Assembly: GCA_019116885.1 (NCBI GenBank)
Contig: DXAU01000061.1
Coordinates: 1 to 50,427, forward strand
DNA from: Candidatus Mediterraneibacter pullistercoris
GTDB lineage: Bacteria > Bacillota > Clostridia > Lachnospirales > Lachnospiraceae
Direction of reading: 5' to 3'
DNA: 50,427 bases
Shown here: piece by piece, positions 48,699 to 50,427 of the stretch
Numbering within the stretch: the first letter of the stretch is position 1
How the letters are laid out: each line of letters starts with the position of its first letter
The notes under the pieces: generated by a model
What the model was told of the DNA's origin: nothing
Database searches by the model: none
What the model saw: the letters and a program-made list of their open reading frames with translations, nothing else
Translations under genes and position numbers: made by a program

Positions 48699-50216
48699 TC
48701 ATTCTGATGCAAGACGCTGAAAATAACTTCTGTCCGTCTTTCCATTCTTATTGAGCGGCATCACCGCTACCTGCTTTATCCTGGACGGCACCATATAGAC
48801 TGGTACTTTGTCTTTCATATACTTTCTTACCTCTGAAGGCTGCGCTTCTCCCATATAGAACCCGGATATCCGGTTCTTCTCCCGGTCAAACACACAGCAG
48901 CTCTTCGTCACGCCTCGGGCCGAATTCATCGCGCTTTCTACTTCCTCCAATTCAATTCGGTGTCCCATATGCTTAATCTGAAAATCTTTTCGGCCTGCAA
49001 ATACCAGATTGCCGCCGTCGTCATAATATCCCAGATCCCCGGTCTTATAGATGCGCTGCCTGTTCTCTCCGCTTACCTGAAAACTGACAAAACGCTCTGC
49101 CGTCTGTTCCCTGTTTCTGTAATATCCCAATGCCAGCGATTCCCCTGCAGCACAGATCTCCCCGGTCTGGCCCGGCGCTGCGATCTCTCGCCCATCCTCA
49201 TCCATAAGAAAGACGGTTCTTCCCGGAAACGCCCGCCCGATCGGTATCTTCTCATCATCTGAATATCTTCTTTCTATCTTATAGTATGTACAGTTGCACG
49301 TCACTTCTGTCGGCCCGTACAGATTCACGAACCTGGCATCCGGAAGGGCGTCCTGCCACACCCTGAGCTGCTTTGGCGGCATTGCTTCCCCGCTGAACAG
49401 TATCTTGTCCACACTTTCCGGCACACGGTAATCCAGCCCTTTCAGAGAAGATACGAGCGTCAGCGCAGACACAGCCCATATCATGGTTGTCACTTCCTTT
49501 TTGCACAGGTAATCAAGGAGCCGGGGCGGAGTCGCAAAATACGTTTTAGGGATCAGCACCAGATCCGCTCCCGTCATGATGCAGGAATAGATATCCTTTA
49601 CCGATACGTCAAAGTCAAAAGGTGCCTGGTTCCCCACCCGGTCCTCATGTGAGATCCCGAAAATGTCCACAAAATGCCCGATAAACCTTAGCACTGCTTC
49701 GTGGCTTACCGCAACGGCTTTCGGCACTCCTGTTGACCCGGATGTAAAAAGCGCATATAGAATGTCCGACTCCCTGCTCTTCTCTCTTATCTCAGCGAGA
49801 AGAGATTCATCCGTTTCCTCTGTCAGAAGTTTCCCCACATCCAGCCGCGCTTTCTCAAATCCTGTGCCGACAAGCATGCCGGCGTTTTCTTGATCCGTTA
49901 CTATGACTGAAGGATCCAGAACCTGTAATATCTTCTTAAGCCGCTGCGGTGGGTTGTCCGGATTGACCGGAACATAGAAGCATCCTGCATACACAGCGCC
50001 CAGCATTGCCGCAAGAGTCAGCGGACTCTTCTCCATGAGCACAGGAACAGGACTTCCCGGCGGTACTCTGCGGGCAAGGCCGCTCCCAATCTGTCTGGCC
50101 TTTTGTACCAGTTCATAATAGGTAAGCGAAGAATTATTATCTTCCACCGCTGTCTTGTTTCTAAAGAGTTCCTGAGTCTGTTCCAAATAGTCAAGAATGT
50201 TGCTTTTTTCTGTCAT
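48699..50216 (-). CDS. Amino-acid adenylating enzyme (DltA-like)
   Basis: This 505-residue protein activates an amino acid with ATP and loads it on a carrier protein. All adenylation motifs are visible: TSGSTG (158-163), FDFDVS near 200-205 with the amino-group-binding Asp, GPTE (301-304), YKTGDLG (390-396), GRKDFQIKHMGHRIE (408-422) and catalytic Lys493 in NKNGK. Length equals DltA. At the position of the D-alanine-selective cysteine of Bacillus DltA (FCGE), this protein has Ser275 (LFSGEA). The ATG at 50216 is preferred over a GTG at 50228, but either is possible. First gene of the operon. Confidence 0.9.
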   Translation of the reverse strand: MTEKSNILDYLEQTQELFRNKTAVEDNNSSLTYYELVQKARQIGSGLARRVPPGSPVPVLMEKSPLTLAAMLGAVYAGCFYVPVNPDNPPQRLKKILQVLDPSVIVTDQENAGMLVGTGFEKARLDVGKLLTEETDESLLAEIREKSRESDILYALFTSGSTGVPKAVAVSHEAVLRFIGHFVDIFGISHEDRVGNQAPFDFDVSVKDIYSCIMTGADLVLIPKTYFATPPRLLDYLCKKEVTTMIWAVSALTLVSSLKGLDYRVPESVDKILFSGEAMPPKQLRVWQDALPDARFVNLYGPTEVTCNCTYYKIERRYSDDEKIPIGRAFPGRTVFLMDEDGREIAAPGQTGEICAAGESLALGYYRNREQTAERFVSFQVSGENRQRIYKTGDLGYYDDGGNLVFAGRKDFQIKHMGHRIELEEVESAMNSARGVTKSCCVFDREKNRISGFYMGEAQPSEVRKYMKDKVPVYMVPSRIKQVAVMPLNKNGKTDRSYFQRLASE

Positions 50217-50322
50217 GTCCTCTGTCACCTCTTATTCTTTTCTGCCTGTGTAATATTTTCCATCCCTTTCTGGGATCGGATTTCATTATGCCACACACTC
50301 TTTAACTGTTCCTGTAGCTATT

Positions 50323-50339
50323 ATTAAGGTAATATTAAA
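50323..50339 (-). promoter_or_regulatory. Response-regulator-type direct repeat before the dlt-like operon
   Basis: ATTAAG and ATTAAA (plus-strand reading) start 11 bp apart at 50323 and 50334. Aligned with the repeat at 44645-44662, 14 of 18 positions agree. It is about 107 bp upstream of the start codon; I cannot place a convincing -10 box. The rest of 50229-50427 shows no gene. Confidence 0.45.
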
Positions 50340-50427
50340 AAGACATAAAGAAAAATGGGTGATAGATTCATATCGCCTTAAGCAAAAAGGTCTTTTCTCA
50401 CTGTAAGAAAATGGAATGCACAAGTTT

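Noticed and set aside
48699-50216. Calling the operon a plain dlt (D-alanyl-lipoteichoic acid) operon
   Set aside because: The gene set contains a decarboxylase, an AlgI-sized MBOAT, an SGNH protein that is not DltD, and no DltX-like gene; the adenylation pocket also differs.

Overview
The window looks like chromosomal DNA from a motile, spore-forming, sugar-fermenting Firmicute of the Lachnospiraceae (Clostridium cluster XIVa) type. The evidence is a flagellin start with csrA beside it, a Bacillus-like order of sporulation and housekeeping genes (HU, rqcP, yabP, yabQ, divIC, spoIIE, tilS, hpt, ftsH), strong AGGAGG ribosome binding sites, and several binding-protein-dependent sugar importers that lack their own ATPase gene. 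The genus is not determined. Nearly all genes are on the minus strand; the exceptions are an AraC regulator, a DUF1015 gene and a SEC-C type methionine aminopeptidase. No intergenic gap exceeds about 260 bp, and I see no tRNA, rRNA, CRISPR array, transposase or phage gene.

Region 1 (1-400): first codons of flagellin, with csrA just upstream. The flagellin leader has a CsrA-type hairpin and a GGA in the Shine-Dalgarno sequence. Region 2 (600-10230): a glycoside operon (binding protein, two permeases, GH4, Gfo/Idh oxidoreductase, MDR dehydrogenase, GH2) with a divergent AraC regulator. Region 3 (10154-11601): remnants of a LytTR response regulator and its sensor kinase, each cut at one end, next to a palindrome and a 50-bp dispersed repeat. 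Region 4 (11641-14540): murA, a shikimate-kinase-like gene, a small unknown gene and a second copy of the repeat. Region 5 (14540-21950): a second sugar operon, with a GH65 phosphorylase fused to beta-phosphoglucomutase, two permeases, a binding protein and a LacI regulator. Matching CAAAAACGTTTTTG-type operators precede lacI and the binding-protein gene.

Region 6 (22060-36910): FHA protein, DUF1015 protein, Map, pyridoxal kinase and a GH13 amylase, then the syntenic run from ftsH back to HU, then phosphoglucomutase. The SpoIIE here has only the cytosolic half of the usual protein. Region 7 (37000-43540): CotS-like kinase, CCA transferase, a YhaN/YhaO (SbcC/SbcD-like) pair and AsnRS.

Region 8 (43560-50427) is the most interesting. 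A compact five-gene operon resembles the dlt D-alanylation pathway (adenylating enzyme, carrier protein, MBOAT acyltransferase, membrane-anchored SGNH protein), but a fold-III PLP decarboxylase gene sits inside it. The adenylating enzyme also lacks the cysteine linked to D-alanine selectivity. I infer a surface-decoration system that adds an amino-acyl group other than D-alanine. Two small PepSY-type envelope genes lie downstream. The operon and the PepSY pair share an ATTAA-type direct repeat with 11-bp period in their upstream regions, suggesting one response regulator may control both.
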